NCBI GenBank assembly: GCA_943704415.1
Contig: CALSCO010002252.1
Coordinates: forward strand, 1-16,805
Origin: Parvularia atlantis
Lineage: Eukaryota > Opisthokonta > Rotosphaerida
DNA: 16,805 nt
Direction: 5' to 3'
Numbering within the stretch: the stretch's first letter is position 1; every line of letters starts with the position of its first letter. The notes beneath the pieces are model-generated. The model did not search any database. It was not told the DNA's origin and saw only the letters and a program-made list of their open reading frames with translations. Of the stretch, positions 16,756 through 16,805 are shown piece after piece. Made by a program: the position numbers and the translations under genes.

Positions 16756-16805
16756 TGCGCGCCTTGTGTCTTTCCAACCATTGTGAACCATTATGCTATT
16801 CTGAT

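Overview
The window is nuclear DNA from a GC-rich, intron-dense eukaryote, probably a unicellular protist or alga. The evidence is about 60 inferred short introns (mostly 44-70 bp) that break every recognisable protein and restore conserved family sequence when removed, and encoded families that are eukaryotic: a class II Rab11-FIP-like protein, a PDXDC1 homologue, an AMPK/MARK-type kinase and cyclophilin A. The lineage cannot be fixed from sequence alone. Roughly three quarters of the inferred donors read GTGCG rather than the common GTRAGT. Most acceptors read CGCAG or similar, often with a CTRAY or CTCAC branch-point-like motif 15-30 nt upstream. Two introns are GC-AG. All exon models were built by hand from reading frame, splice signals and family conservation; no transcript data were available.

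Layout, left to right. (1) 28-279 (+): the 3' end of a fasciclin-domain type I membrane protein. (2) 359-4986 (-): a 23-exon gene that reads, with no stop and no new start codon, from a PDXDC1-like PLP-fold decarboxylase homologue into a complete 3'(2'),5'-bisphosphate nucleotidase of the HAL2/SAL1/BPNT1 type. This apparent fusion is the most striking observation. The PDXDC1 half lacks the Schiff-base lysine and the PLP-nitrogen aspartate. (3) 5090-7447 (-): a 614-residue protein with two EF-hands, an acidic linker, a long coiled coil and a C-terminal FIP-RBD-like helix, the layout of class II Rab11-FIPs (FIP3/FIP4). (4) 7630-12061 (+), transcribed divergently from gene 3 across a 182-bp spacer: a 17-exon, 1,175-residue membrane protein. 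It has an N-terminal signal sequence, Gln/Asp/Pro/Ala repeats, about ten copies of an unrecognised WL-motif helical repeat, one transmembrane segment and a cytosolic-type tail ending in an acidic tryptophan motif. (5) 12513-13357 (+): cyclophilin A with all catalytic residues. (6) 13530-15929 (-), convergent with gene 5: a CAMKL-family protein kinase with a UBA-like segment and a C-terminal KA1 domain. (7) 15930-16805: no gene supported; it holds an 11-bp tandem repeat and, at the right edge, a TATA-box promoter for a gene that lies outside.

The genes are housekeeping or cell-organisation genes rather than a pathway cluster. Genes 3 and 4 both suggest membrane-trafficking roles (Rab11 effector; possible COPI-contacting tail) and share a candidate bidirectional promoter with a 14-bp perfect palindrome. 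Intergenic spacing is tight (79-451 bp).
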